From Atherinomorus stipes (lineage: Eukaryota; Chordata; Actinopteri; Atheriniformes; Atherinidae), in contig JALJCO010008708.1 in the NCBI GenBank assembly GCA_023101725.1, positions 310,001 to 374,000 on the forward strand: 64,000 nucleotides of DNA, given 5' to 3'. Positions 21,134 to 33,407 of the stretch are shown here, one piece after another. Below the pieces are notes generated by a model, which was not told the origin of the DNA, did no database searches, and saw only the letters and a list, made by a program, of their open reading frames with translations. Every line of letters begins with the position of its first letter. Within the stretch, counting starts at the first letter, position 1. A program made the translations under genes and the position numbers.

Positions 21134-22091
21134 GCCCCGTTTCCACCAGCGGGCCCGGGTCGGGTCGGGTCGGGTCGGGTCGGGTCGGGCTGGATCGGTC
21201 CACGTTTTTTTGCGTCTCCACAGATAAAAACTGGGACGGGAACCCTTATATCCGACCTGGCCTGCTTTATCGATACCCTTCAGTAGGGGTACTGATCTAA
21301 CCGATCCGGACCAGAGGTGGAGCTTATGCTGCGTTCCATTTCAACTCGGAAGTCGGAAATTCCCAGTTCCGAGTAGGAAGTTTCAACTGGAACGCCCCCC
21401 TGAAGTCGGATTTCCCACTCGGAAAGTCGGACAACTCTCGCAGCTCCGAGTTCAGATTTAAAGATGGCCGCGCCCTGTGTTAGCAGTTTTAGAAGCTTCT
21501 ATAATGTTACATTTATTTACACTTCTTATATTTTGTCGCATAAATCAATCGTACACGTAGTATTGGTTTATACAGATGTAGGGGGAAGCTGCTGTAGTGA
21601 AATTCACATTTTTCATGTCGTATATGTGAACTACAACACCAGCTGTGCCAACAACGGCTAATAACAGTAGCCTTAGCAAACACGTTGTTTTGCTAGGTTG
21701 CTAACTGGTTTTCCGACCAGTGAGCTGGAACGCAAGTTGGTCGGGTGTGACGTCATCCCCCAGTTCCCACTTCCCAGTTCCGATGAAAATGGAACGCAGC
21801 ATTATACACAGCAATCTGCTGATTCGTTGAAATATCCGTCACTTCCTGCGTGACCCGGCGTAAAAACAAAGCTGGGGTGACTCCTTTGTTTCTGTCACGT
21901 GTGGTGCGGCGCTTTGGTTAAAAGGTGTTGCACGGCGATGATGTCACAGTGCTGTCCAGCTAATACTCCACATCCAGGATGAGGGTACAGATTGCTGTGG
22001 GGACGCAGCTGGAAATCAACACATCCGTACCCAAACCCACCCAATCCGGTCTGGCCCGACCCGACCCAGACCTGCTGGTGGAAATGGGGCT
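21134..22091. mobile_element. Inverted-repeat element (AGCCCCGTTTCCACC family), copy 1, split by a MITE
   Basis: The ends AGCCCCGTTTCCACC and GGTGGAAATGGGGCT are inverted copies. A GGGTC pentamer expansion lies at about 21158-21190 near the left end. It shares its body with copy 2 at 22370-22857 but is interrupted at 21327-21801. Superfamily and target duplication are not resolved. Confidence 0.7.
21327..21801. mobile_element. PIF/Harbinger-like MITE, complete
   Basis: The termini TGCTGCGTTCCATTT and AAATGGAACGCAGCA are perfect 15-bp inverted repeats, flanked by TTA on both sides (21324-21326, 21802-21804), the 3-bp TWA target size of Harbinger elements. It is 475 bp and encodes no transposase. 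The uninterrupted target can be read at 22541-22560 in the neighbouring element. Confidence 0.9.
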
Positions 22092-22369
22092 GAAGGGGAT
22101 TTGGAGCCCCTAGTGGATGAAGGGAGAACTACAACCATTAAACTGAACTTCCGGGTTTCCCTCTTTTCCAGCGGAGTTTGCCCCTTGTTTTTTCTAATGG
22201 GTCTAACTTAAAAGTTGCGTGTTAGTTTTTGAGGAAGTCGTTACCCCAAAATTTTCCTTTAAATCCACCAACATATCTGGAATCCAGGTTATTTTCTTAC
22301 CATTGACTCCCATTCATAAGTTTTTGTCTTATAGGTCCCGTAAGGCTCACCGGATGGGGCGTGACTTTA

Positions 22370-22857
22370 GCCCCGTTTCCACCCGCGGGTCTGGGTCGGG
22401 TCGGGCCGGATCGGTCCACGTTTTTTTGCGTCTCCACAGATAAAAACTGGGACGGGTACCCTTATATCCGACCCGATCCGGACTACTTTTTCGGCACCCT
22501 TCGGTAGGGGTACTGATCTAACCGATCCGGACCAAAGAGGTGGAGCTAATACACAGCAATCAGCTGATTCATTGAAAAATCCGCCACTTCCCGCGTGACC
22601 AAGCGTAAAAACAAAGCCGGGGTGACTCCTTTCTGTTTCTGTCACGTGTGGCGCCGGTGTTTTGGTTAAACGGCGTTACACGGCGATGATGTCACACAAT
22701 CACGTAGCAGCGCTGTCCAGCTAATTCTCCGCCTCCAGAATAAGGGTACAGGTTGTTGTGGGGACACAGCGTGAAATCAACACATCCGTACCCAAACCCA
22801 CCCGATCCGGCCTGGCCCGGCCCGACCTGACCCAGACCCGCGGGTGGAAACGGGGCT
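22370..22857. mobile_element. Inverted-repeat element (AGCCCCGTTTCCACC family), copy 2
   Basis: Starts AGCCCCGTTTCCACCCGCGG and ends with its inverse. Complementarity of the ends extends over about 45 bp of GC-rich sequence. It is an intact-looking 488-bp copy lacking the MITE present in copy 1. Confidence 0.75.
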
Positions 22858-23694
22858 TTTGGCTCCCTATTGGCCCTACAGAGTCCCGGTGTACTGCTGA
22901 AGCATGTTACCTTGTCAAAACAGCCTACCATATATACTGCATGTGTGTGTATAAATGTATGTATATTGATATCTATACACATGTTTATACTGTTTTTTTT
23001 ATGTGCTTACCAAAGGCTGAATTTGTTGGTATACAGTATCTGACAATCAGAGCTACCCCCTCAGAAAAGAATCCCACACATATTTTTAATAAAATGAACC
23101 TTTTTTTTATAATATTGAAAATTTTTAAACGACTTGAAAAACTACAGTGTTAAAAAACAATCAATCAAACTCAGTCAGATTAAATGTTGGAACATGAGCA
23201 CAGTTCTGGATGGTTAAAACAAGATTTCTGTTATGTCTTTATCATCAGATAAGGCATTAAAACTACTTTGTGTGTCTTTATTGTGGAATACAAGATACCA
23301 GGAAAGTTGTGTCTATCAGAGCCATAATTGAACACGATGAACAAAGATTATGGATTTACCTTTTTTATTGATTTATTTTTTTCCTCGATAAAGTCACAGA
23401 CGTCACTCCTCAGTCTGACAGTCAGTTACAGGAAAGTTGCAGCAGGTAGACGTGATGTCACTGAAAAGAAGAATTGCATCAGACGTGTGTAAAACTTCTT
23501 TCAGCGTTTTTGGTTTGTTAACTTTCTTCATCTAGAAACACGACGAGGGAGATCTCAGCGGAGACTGTTAATCTGTAAAACCCGAAAATGAACCAGCAAA
23601 AACGGGAAACTGCAATGAATGACATTAAAGTTCAAACTCAATAACAACAACAAAAGAAAAAGTCCCAAAAAAGAAAACTTTAGGCCTACACCAT
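22858..23694. other. Intergenic, no gene recognised
   Basis: Includes a short TG/TA-rich stretch near 22935-22985. The 131-codon frame at 22758-23153 overlaps a repeat and has no recognisable product. Confidence 0.4.
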
Positions 23695-23975
23695 TTTGAT
23701 ATTTTTATTTTTTTATATCAAAAGGCATTTTTTATTTTTTTATTTAGTCATCTATTTATTTATTTATTTGTTCATTCATTTATTTATTCATTTATTTATT
23801 TATTTATTTGTGTGTATATATCTATTTATTAATTTATTATTTATTTATGTGTATTTATTTATGTGCATTTATTTTTATTTATTTATTTATTTATTTGTTT
23901 ATTTATTTATTTATGTGTGTATTTATTTATTCATTCATTTTTTTATTTACCTATATTTAATCAATTAATTAATTT
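23695..23975. repeat. (TTTA)n simple sequence
   Basis: About 280 bp of TTTA tetramers with TTTG, TTCA and TGTG interruptions. Its apparent frame on the plus strand is low-complexity translation. Confidence 0.85.
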
Positions 23976-24571
23976 TGTTATAATTCCATTTGTTTTTATG
24001 TATTTTGTCATTTTGTTAACTTAAAGATGTCACTGACAGAGGAGCTGCTGTGAAAATGTTCCAGTCTATGATTCATGTTGTTCATGATGATTCATGTCAG
24101 TGCTGTGGGTGTATTCAGTGTTTCAGAGAGGAAATGTCAAGCAGACCACAGGCCACGAACGTAGCTGAAGAAATATCTTCTGTAATCTTTATACATGTAT
24201 AAATACATATTTCATGTTCACACATTAACAGCTGACATACAGAATGTAACACTGACCAATCAGAGTGACTCTTTGGGATTTTATTTTTTACGAACAAGCC
24301 TGCTGTCGTCTCAGAAAAACGTTCTGACGTGATGAAACACGGAGGCTGTTGGACCCTGGTGGGAATATCAGTTTCAGAGAAACTGAGAAAAATGAACAGA
24401 AACTTGTGATTCAGCATAAACAGCAGCGTCAGTGATTGATAGAAGGACTGAGATAAGCTAATAACATTTCCCACAACACGGCCTCACACTTTGTTCCACC
24501 AAATTAAAATTTAACTTTTATTATTGCTTCCTGTGAATCCCCGTAAAATTCCAGCAAGGATCAGAGTGGAA

Positions 24572-24575
<4 letters not shown>
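23976..24575. other. Intergenic, no gene recognised
   Basis: A 119-codon minus-strand frame (24115-24474) has no domain I recognise and no splice or poly(A) context supporting a gene. Confidence 0.4.
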
Positions 24576-24576
<1 letters not shown>

Positions 24577-24607
<31 letters not shown>

Positions 24608-24631
24608 GTGAGGGTGTGTGTTTATGTGTGT
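24577..24631. repeat. (TG)n microsatellite
   Basis: About 13 uninterrupted TG dinucleotides followed by TGAGGG and TGTGTT variants. Confidence 0.9.
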
Positions 24632-24829
24632 GAGCTCATCAAGTCTAGACTTGGCCTTTACTCACAGGTGAGTAAAATCTGACACGACTTCTCCATGACA
24701 CACTCTTACACACCTGAGGAAGGCCGGGAAGTGTATCCAGGAAACTCAACTCCAGTGTTTTCCACGATTTACTAATTCTGGGTAACAGATCTGGGACCAG
24801 TTTCAGGTCAAATAGTCCACTTTATTTCT

Positions 24830-25480
24830 ACAGCACATTTATGAAATTTATTTATACATGTATAATTCATATAATAATAATTATTGTAATATTATTATAT
24901 TTTAATTATTTAAATAATGATAATTTTAATGCAATAATAAAATGAATAAATAAATATTAATATAAATAATAATGATCTTAATAAAATATACTGTAGTAAT
25001 ATATATTAATACTTATTATTATTTTAATTATAGATTTAATATAATTTATTTATCCATTAATAATTTATATAATGATAATTTAAATAATATTATATATTTT
25101 AATAATTTAAATAATAACAATTTTAATTAAATAAGAAAATACATAATATAAATAATAATAATTTTAATAAATATAATAATATATCAATAATACCTATTAT
25201 TTTAGTAATTATTATTATTTTATTGATAGTTTTAATGTAATTTATTTATTCATTTATAATTTATAAAATAATGATTTTAATAATTTTTTTTTATTATTTA
25301 AATAATAATTTTAATCAAATAATAAAATTAATTAATATTAATATAAATGATAATGATGTTAATTAAATATAATGATATCATAATAATAATACCTATTATT
25401 ATAATAATAGTTATTATTTTAATTATAGTTTTATATAATTTCTTTATACATTTAAAAATGTATGGAATTTCCCTTCTAGG
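24830..25480. repeat. AT-only simple sequence derived from TAA/ATA trimers
   Basis: About 650 bp almost devoid of G and C, made of AATAAT/TTAATA words. No gene content. Confidence 0.85.
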
Positions 25481-25680
25481 ATAAATAATGTATTTTTCAT
25501 GATTTTTTCCATACATTTAATTATAGACATAGCTGTTTCCAAAGTGCTGCACAGGTTAAATAAAAGATGGTTAAAGAAGAGACACAGAATATTAAACTCA
25601 ATCAAAAGTCAGTAGATAGAATTAAGCAGTAAAATTAATCAATTCCATTTCTACGCACTTAAAACAAACACACACATGTA

Positions 25681-26213
25681 CAGTCGTCCTCAAAATTATT
25701 CAAACCCTTTTATTAAAGATGTAAAAAAAATCAGCTGTCAGTGAAATAAGATTAATTTGAATTGACAAAAGTAATATAAAATAAAAATGTTATAAAAATC
25801 ATGACATTGATTTTGAATTGTGGTTTAAAAGAAATATTTAAAACAAACACAGAAAAAAATAAAACAAGTAAACAAGCACCATGAGGCTCTGAAGCTAAAA
25901 TGTTGTTGAGCAACACTTTGAGACAATCACTGCAATCAGGTGTTTCTGTAACGTCCAATCAGACGTCTGCACCTGGTGACAGGTATGTTGGTCCATGTTC
26001 ATGGGAAAGATGCTCTGATGTGTCTGGGACAGTTTTCGTTTCTTTTTTTTTATTATTATTTTCAACCACAATTTAAAAGCAATTATCTACATCACTAAAT
26101 TATAATTTTGTAAATTTTTATGTATTATTAGTTTCTTTAGTTTCCTGTTATTTGAATTCATGAATTTAGCCTTTTATTTAATTGGAGGGTATGAAGAATT
26201 TAGAGGACGACTG
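25681..26213. mobile_element. Tc1/mariner-like non-autonomous element
   Basis: Left end CAGTCGTCCTCAAAATTATT after TA (25679-25680), right end GAGGACGACTG. It is 533 bp, with an interior homologous to 3275-3728 and no transposase. Confidence 0.75.
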
Positions 26214-27519
26214 AATACATATACAATGAACAATCATCCAAATGAGCGTTGTTAGCTTTTCCCTGTTATTAAAATATGCTATTCATGATTTATTTAAATG
26301 TAATTGTGAGGCATGTTAGTGACATTTATCAATAAAAAATAAATAAAAACAACAGATAATGAATAAAATAAATATAAAATCCCCAGTGTAAAATTTGAAT
26401 CTTTGAATCATATTGACTCTTTCAGAGTAATTCCAACAACATTGAGAGTAAAATGCCCCCTGATGACCAGCAGTGCTGAAAGTTTTTCGTTAAAACAAAT
26501 TTTCTTTTAAGTACTAAAAAAAAAAAGACAGTTTGGCTGAATCCCAAACTGCCCCTACACACACTACCGCTTCACTACTGAGTGTCAAATAAATCTGTAT
26601 GGAAATAGTAACTTACACTCATGTGAAGAACTATGTTTTATTCTAAATAAATAATAATAATCACCATCCTGAATAAATAATAAAATGATGCCATTATTAC
26701 TCTATTTAAAATTATTATGCATTTTAAAAATGCAAAAACACTACATAAGTTTAAAGGCCGGTGAAAAAAAATATATCCCCAAAAAGTCAATTTTTTAAAT
26801 GCCTGAAAATACACAAAAACCTATAATTGAATAGAAGAAACCTGAGCTAAATCAGTGTGAAATTTAGTCAATGACTGGTTTTACATGAAAGTTTGAATTC
26901 TGAATAAAATAATCCGCCTGTATGTAACCGTTTACTCCGCTTTGACTTAATTCCTGATGTTCTGCGCATGTTCCTCTCAAAGAGTAAAAGCTTATTCACA
27001 ATGTCAGTGTTGATTAAGTTTAACTTTATATGGTAAATCAACTCTTATCAGTGTTAAATTGACACTGGAAATTCAACTCAAAGTCCAGTGTAACTTTAAC
27101 GCTGTACAGGTAGGGATGGGCGATAAACCGAAAATTTATCGACACCGACATTTACAGCGATAACAGACGTCATATTTCTCAAGTCGGTTTGTTCGGTGCT
27201 GCGGCCCCTTTAAGAAAACCGCATGGGACGTTTTTGTTCTCTAACTTGCCGTAGTTTCGTGTAACGTGACATTCCTGCATGGGAGCTTCGTGTTTTTCAT
27301 CATCTTTTACGTGTTTTCTTTACAATATATGTCTGTAAATGATCAGTGACGCTTATTTGATGTCAGTGTAAAGTCATAAACGTTTGAAGGAACTTTGTTT
27401 GTGTTAAACGTTTTGGCAACGGAAGCGATGCTAATTGCGTTAGCCTGTCTATGGGTTTTTCAATGTTAAGTTAGCATTCATGCTTATCGATAGTCGTGTG
27501 TGCATTTAATGGGAGACTC
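26214..27519. other. Intergenic with one MITE end
   Basis: At about 27112 a terminus TAGGGATGGGCGATAAACCG starts, typical of fish hAT-type MITEs, but I cannot define its partner end because of the insertion at 27520. The rest is AT-rich with no gene recognised. Confidence 0.4.
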
Positions 27520-27954
27520 TGCTGCGTTCCATTTTATGGAACTGGGAAGTGGGAACTGGGGGTGACGTCACACCCGACCAACTTGCGTTCCAGCTCACTG
27601 GTCGGAAACAGTTGCAACCTAGCAACACGTGTTTGTAAGGTTTGTTTTGCGTTGTTGGACAGCTGGTGTTGTAGTTCACATATACGAATGAAAAATGTGA
27701 ATTACACTACAGCAGCTTCCCTACACTGTTAACCAATCTACGTGTCGCTGATTTTGAAAAAATATAGTGAAGGTAAATAAATGTAAATTACAGAAGTTAA
27801 CTGCTAACACTGGGCGCGGCCATTTTAAATTGAACTCGGAGCGCGAGAGTTGTCCGACTTTCCGAGTGGGAAATCCGACTTCAGGGGCGTTCCAGTTGAA
27901 ACTTCCTACTCGGAACTGGGAATTTCCGACTTCCGAGTTCAAATGGAAGCGGCA
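27520..27954. mobile_element. Harbinger-like MITE, degraded copy
   Basis: Starts TGCTGCGTTCCATTT and ends GGAAGCGGCA. It is shorter than its relatives (435 bp), with several internal deletions and no clear TWA duplication, so it is an older insertion. Confidence 0.75.
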
Positions 27955-29172
27955 TCAGCACTGGTTTTCATGGACACAAAGTAATATTTGCTCATATGTA
28001 AATAAGAATCTAACTCATTTGAGTTATTCAATTTAATTATTGATAGTTCATTCATTAATTTGTATATTTGTAAGTTCCAGTTAAGACAGAATATCTGTTT
28101 TGATAAAATGAAAATAAAAGTAGTTTTTGTCTGTTTTCAGGGCAGGGACCACGTGTAACCCGGCTTTGTTTGCTGCACCAACACTGCTGATTTTACTGTC
28201 GACAAATAACTGAATGAATAAATAAAATAAAAGGAAATAAAACAGAAAAAACAGTAAAGTGATTTGTCGGATATTTGTGACACCAAACGTCAAGGGATTC
28301 ATTCTAAAAATAATTTCCTATTTAAACTTTGGACACCAAAGATAAGAATGAGCTGGTGTTTATATAAATGCAGAAATATGAACGTTACACCACCAGCGTG
28401 TGCTGAACTCCACCCGGGTGGCACGATCCGAGCCAAAGCTGAGCTGCTACTTATGTTGCAGGTTATCTTTTCTCACCTGAGTCACCCGCTGGCAAATCTC
28501 CAAGCTGTGACATCACAGCAGACAACCAATCACGTCAGGATCAGCTGTTGCAGCAGAGTCTCACCACCGAGGAGGAAGTCTGCTTCTGTAGAAATGAAGG
28601 GGAACTCCATCGTGCCACTGCGTTTGGTCGGTAGCCTGTCAGTAACCAACACTTTCAAAAGAAAAGAAAAGAAAACTATTTATACTTCATGTTAATAGTT
28701 TTTCTGTTAATTCCTGCTAAACCTCCCCAACCAGTATTTATGATTAAAGGAAAAGAAGAGCAGAAATCAGGAAAGTCTGTTCTGTAAAAGGATTTTGAAG
28801 GATTTTGAAATTGTTTTAACCCTTTAGGAGATAGAGTTTTTCAAAGAAAATGTTAAATCTATATAAAAAATGAAAAGATTCTCCTCTTAATTGATGACCT
28901 CCCTCCTGATTTAAATAAATATAGATTTTTTTCTGGTAATTTCCAGTTGTTTTTTTTGCCTGATGATGTTTTGTCTGTGAATTTCAGTGGTTTCGACTTT
29001 ATAAAAAGTCTGAGTTTAATCTGCTTTTAGATGCAGCCAAACACTATCTGGAATAAAATCCTTGATGCCTGTTGTCAAAAACTGTGGGTCTTTGAAAAAA
29101 AAAAAATCTGTTTATTTCATCAACTGATTGATTTTTTTTATTTATTTAAAGTTATTTATGTGTTATTCTTAT
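27955..29172. other. Intergenic, no gene recognised
   Basis: The 143-codon plus-strand frame at 28264-28695 has no recognisable product and no exon boundaries that I trust. Confidence 0.4.
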
Positions 29173-29841
29173 TAGAGTTGCACTGATCAAATATCAGCTC
29201 CAATCATGACAAATTAGTCGGAACGGATGTCGGATGAGTGTGGCCAATCCAGTCATTTCTGTTTTTATCAATATCATTATAAATGTACACTTTGTCATAA
29301 AAAAGTAGATTTATATCTGTGTTAATTTATTACAGTTTTTTTTTTCTGTCTTTTCTTAAAACAAACAAACAAACAAGGCTGAATGTTGATAAGTCTGATG
29401 CCTTCACCCACATGTGAGGGTATAGTTCATTCATCCAGCAGTAGTATCAGATTGGTATCGGCCGATACGCCCAGCCCAGGTATCGGTATCAGATTGGATC
29501 TGAAAAAGCTGCACACTAAAACCTGCGGGGCTAAAAATAACCCCATTTCAGTTATTTTATAACCCAACAGCTGGGTCAATCTAGCACCAACCCAGCACTG
29601 GTTAATCTGACCCAACAAAATGGGTTGTACATTTTAACCCAACTAGATGGGTCAACATTTAACCCAAATGCCGGGTTAAACTAATTAACATATTGGGTTG
29701 TTTTGACAATGACTGCACATATTTGTCATTTGCTCTGGAACATGTTTAAAAAATGATCATTTTTCAAACCAAAGACAGTTCTAAGTTGGAAATTCTGTTC
29801 TCTGCATCTGGACCATCTCTATATCTACAGAATATATTTAT

Positions 29842-30212
29842 TAGGAGTGCAGCGATGCATGTATTAGTATCGAACGGTTCAATACAGATGTACTGAACCG
29901 TGAGCACAGTTGAATACGGAACAATACATCATTTTTAACTTATTTTATCAGCTTGTCTTCTGACGGTGAGCTCTGTGTTAAGATTCAGTCAATCTGGGTT
30001 CGTCTACTCATTCGACTACATTCCTCTCTAGTGTTGGAACAACTTTGGTGTTCGTGTTAAATATGACCTTGATGGTAAGCTGTAATGGACAAGATCACAA
30101 CGGTTAAAAAAATGGATGACAATTTAAATTTTGTACTGTAAAAAAATAACAAACCGTGACCCAAAAGTATTGAACCGAACTGTGAATTTTTTTGTATCGT
30201 TGCACCCGTAAT
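29842..30212. mobile_element. hAT-type MITE inside the stack
   Basis: Ends TTAGGAGTGCAGCGATGCAT and GTATCGTTGCACCCGTAA are inverted relatives, with ATTGAACCG/CGGTTCAATA words just inside. Confidence 0.55.
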
Positions 30213-30606
30213 ATTTGTCAATGCAAAAGAGAATGCAGAGTCAGAGACTAAAGATGAGCTAGTGATCAATTATCAGTACTTTGTCATCTGTGGCGGTGAG
30301 TTTATCTCCCTGTACTGTCCTTCACACTGATGATGCAACTTTAACATTCAAACTGAACAGAATTTTTCAACAACTTTGCCTAAATATGAACATAACTAAG
30401 ACAGTACAACACATATTTCTAACAATCATAACAGGTTAAATTCCTGCTGCATTTGCACTTCCCATGAGCCTTTGTGGTACAGATACTGAGTTTTGAAAAT
30501 AGCCCCGCCCCTCAAACAGAAACATACCCAACCCAACAGCTGGGTTAATAAAACAACCCAGCATTTTTTAGGGTTTAACCCAATGCACGGGTTAAAAAAA
30601 TAACCT

Positions 30607-31114
30607 ACACTAAAAAACAGAGGTACGAGACAGGAACATTTCTGCACCTGTAGCTACATTTTTTACAAATGTTCTCTCAAAAGTACAATATTGGTCTTTA
30701 TGAGGCCAGAAGTACCTATATACTATGAAAAAGGATCCAAAGTAATATTAAGTACAAATTTGTACCATTTCAAGGGTACCTGCAGCATTGAAATATGTGC
30801 GTAACTTGTACAATAACTATAAATAGCAGTACTTCTAAACAGTAGTATAATTATATTATGGTTTTTATAATAATCATAGTAATCACAGTCACAATTATAT
30901 GTATAATTATATATGTGTTTGGCCGAATATTTATATAATAATTATTATTAGCATCTTTATTTTATGTTACCGAGGTAACATAAAAGCTTGATAAGGTACA
31001 AAAATGAACCAGGACCGAAGGTACAGAAAAGTCTTTCAGAAAGGAACCCCCCCCTCCAGCAACAAGCTTTGGACCCTTTTAGGTACAAACTGGTACCTCT
31101 ATTTTTGAGTGTGT
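30607..31114. mobile_element. Inverted-repeat element (ACACTCAAAAATAGAGGTAC family)
   Basis: Starts ACACTAAAAAACAGAGGTAC and ends GTACCTCTATTTTTGAGTGT. A second copy is at 39826-40807 and a partial one at 53868-53990. This copy keeps the uninterrupted sequence ctatatac at 30716-30723, where the second copy carries an insertion. Confidence 0.7.
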
Positions 31115-31187
31115 AGATATTAACCCAAAATGGGTTACACATTTCATAACCCAGCATTTTTTAGGGTGTGGATCGGTGCATCTCTAA

Positions 31188-33407
31188 TTTTTATATTCTC
31201 CATCGTATTTATTATTCTTTTTTTTTTTTATATTTAACTATATTTTGTTTTATTGAAGTCTTTTTCTTTCCTTCATATTTGTATTTATTTTGTTTTTATA
31301 TAATTGTAAACAAATTCAGGCACTAAGGGGTTAAAAACATTAGTCCTGTCGTTTATGTGTCAGGATAAACATGGTTAAACTTCCTCTGTCTCCGCCTCTC
31401 TACTTATTTGATGCTTATTTATACCCAGTGACGTCATCAACTTGTTCCCAGTAATTCTGGAGAACTTTTCCACTCGTTCCTCCTGTTCCAGTTCAACCTT
31501 TGACTGGTTCCAGTTAAACACAGAGTGTATCCGACTTGCAGATGGTGGCATTATTTCGCCGGTGTAAACTCAACCACAGTGACCTCATCGTCAGCCTTCC
31601 GTCAGCTGATGTCAGCTGCTGAGGACGATAATGCTGCTGGACAGGTCTGACCTGTCTGCACATGCTCACATGCCTGCAGTCGTGACTGTTCGCCAGTTTT
31701 TGAAACACTTATCTAACCAAGACTGATCAAAGCACACAAATTGGCCCTCGCAGCACAATTTGGTCAAGATAATAACAGCTAAATATATATATATAGATAA
31801 ATAAAAACTGATATACTTGTCAATTATTAAAAAAGAAGATTCTGTGCCATTAAAACATTTTATTGGTTTTTATTTCTATTGATTCTTTTGCGTTTGTTTG
31901 TTCATTAAAAAAAGAAAAAACAATAAAACTTAAATGAGAAAATCTAACACTGAGTTTACAAAACAAAATCACAAAAAGCAGTTTTTGGTTGCAATGATGT
32001 AATATGTTATCATTTGCATTTGAGGATTATTTATTTCTTTAGTTTTAAGACCTATTAAGAACCATATGCTCTTTTTTCATCATGCTTTAATAAATAAAAA
32101 CTTATAATAAAAAGAGGATTTTTTCCCCACTGGACCAGATAAGAAATGAAGCAGGAGCCAATCAGGTCTGTACGGAGAAGGATTACAGCCATTAAATAAA
32201 AATAAAAAAATTAAAATTCTGAGAAAAAAGTCAGAATTCTGACTTTTTTCCACAACATTTAAAATAAAAATTTTTAGGGATTTTCTTTTTTGATTTCTGA
32301 ATAAGTCAGAATTCTGACTTTTTTCTCAGAATAAAAATTAATTTTTTTTCCCAGTGGCCCTTATCCTCTTCCGTAGGTCTGTCCAAGGAGTGAAACTTCA
32401 GAAATAAAAAGCAATAATTGGCTAAAATCAGATCTATTTATTCCTGTGTGTCTTTGGCGACAGTCGCTTGGAGAACTTCGTGTTACTGTAGCTACAAACA
32501 CGATGCAGATGAGTTTATGTTCTTAAATTCCTCCCTGTTTAATCTGCATGTGATGAACAGGGCCGTATCTAAAAGCGAAGGTGCCGATCACGCCGAGGAT
32601 CAGCTCACTCTGTCCCGCTCGGCTGCTCCTCACGAAGCTGCAAACACGTCTGATGCAACCTGGCCGAGCCGTTTCAGCGGCAGCTCCCGGTCATGTGGGG
32701 CACATGCAGATCAACAGGCTCAGGTGTCTTGTGACTGCCGCTTTTGTTTAAACAACCATAAAACTCGTCTTTCTCTTCCTCCCTCTCCTGGATCACAATC
32801 TTTATTCAGACTAACCTGCCTCCTACTTTCCCAGCTTTTCCCTCCATCATTCATGAAGACATTTCATTGCAAGAATCAAAAGAACTTCTGCAGGACAGTT
32901 TGTTCCACCTTTAATTCAGCGACATGATAATTATCCTGAAGGAGGATGATGAAGACTCACCCTTTCCTGCTCCAAACCAGTCGTCTGCAGAATCAGTGCG
33001 GGTTTTTCCACTGCACACGTTCTGCACACCACTGAGCAGCAGTTTAAACACACAAGGATAGAAACAGGATAAAAAAGTTTAAAGGTGTCATAACCTGCTG
33101 TTTTACATCCACAATCCTTCTTAAATTATCTTCAAATGGATTTTTAATTCTAGTTGGGTGGGAGGAAAATTTAATGAGCTCATTTTAACCTCTTTTTATC
33201 TCCAACTTTTGTTTGTCGCGAGAACACGTACGAGAATCAGACCTGTCTGTGAGCGCGTTCACAGGCAAACGTCTAAGACAAAACAAAGTTTTATCAGGAC
33301 AGAAGTGAAGGAAATGATGTCCCAGCAGAGAAAAACGTGATAAAAACGTAACAGTACGGTTGATGGAGAGGATCCGGAGTAAAAGGGCTGGTCTCTGATG
33401 AATATAA
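31188..33407. other. Intergenic, no gene recognised
   Basis: Contains a perfect TGACGTCA at 31429-31436 and, at about 32210-32345, short inverted GTCAGAATTCTGAC words related to the elements at 48.5-49.7 and 58.9-60.3 kb. The 169-codon plus-strand frame at 32418-32927 is Ser-rich with no recognisable domain. Confidence 0.4.

Larger units (their letters stand above)
29513..31169. mobile_element. AACCCAGC-rich inverted-repeat element inside the stack
   Basis: Ends ACACTAAAACC and TTTTTTAGGGTGT. The body is full of the words AACCCA and TGGGTT in both orientations. It carries two further insertions. Confidence 0.6.
29173..31187. mobile_element. Stack of nested DNA elements, outer hAT-type element
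   Basis: The outer ends are TTAGAGTTGCACTGATC and GATCGGTGCATCTCTAA, inverted copies of a common hAT-type terminus. Everything between about 29513 and 31169 is later insertion. The outer element itself is reduced to its ends and is non-coding. Confidence 0.65.

Noticed and set aside
20353..21286. Long frames on both strands of the 21-bp array
   Set aside because: A period divisible by three keeps frames open; no start context, splice sites or family resemblance.
21464..21661. 65-codon gene, also seen in the 33408-33886 copy
   Set aside because: It lies wholly inside a Harbinger-like MITE; similarity of the frames follows from element homology.
24115..24474. 119-codon minus-strand frame
   Set aside because: No family resemblance and no supporting signals.
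28264..28695. 143-codon plus-strand frame
   Set aside because: No recognisable domain, no splice or poly(A) context; frames of this length occur by chance in GC-richer patches.
32418..32927. 169-codon plus-strand frame
   Set aside because: Low-complexity Ser/Ala composition, no recognisable family and no promoter or splice support.
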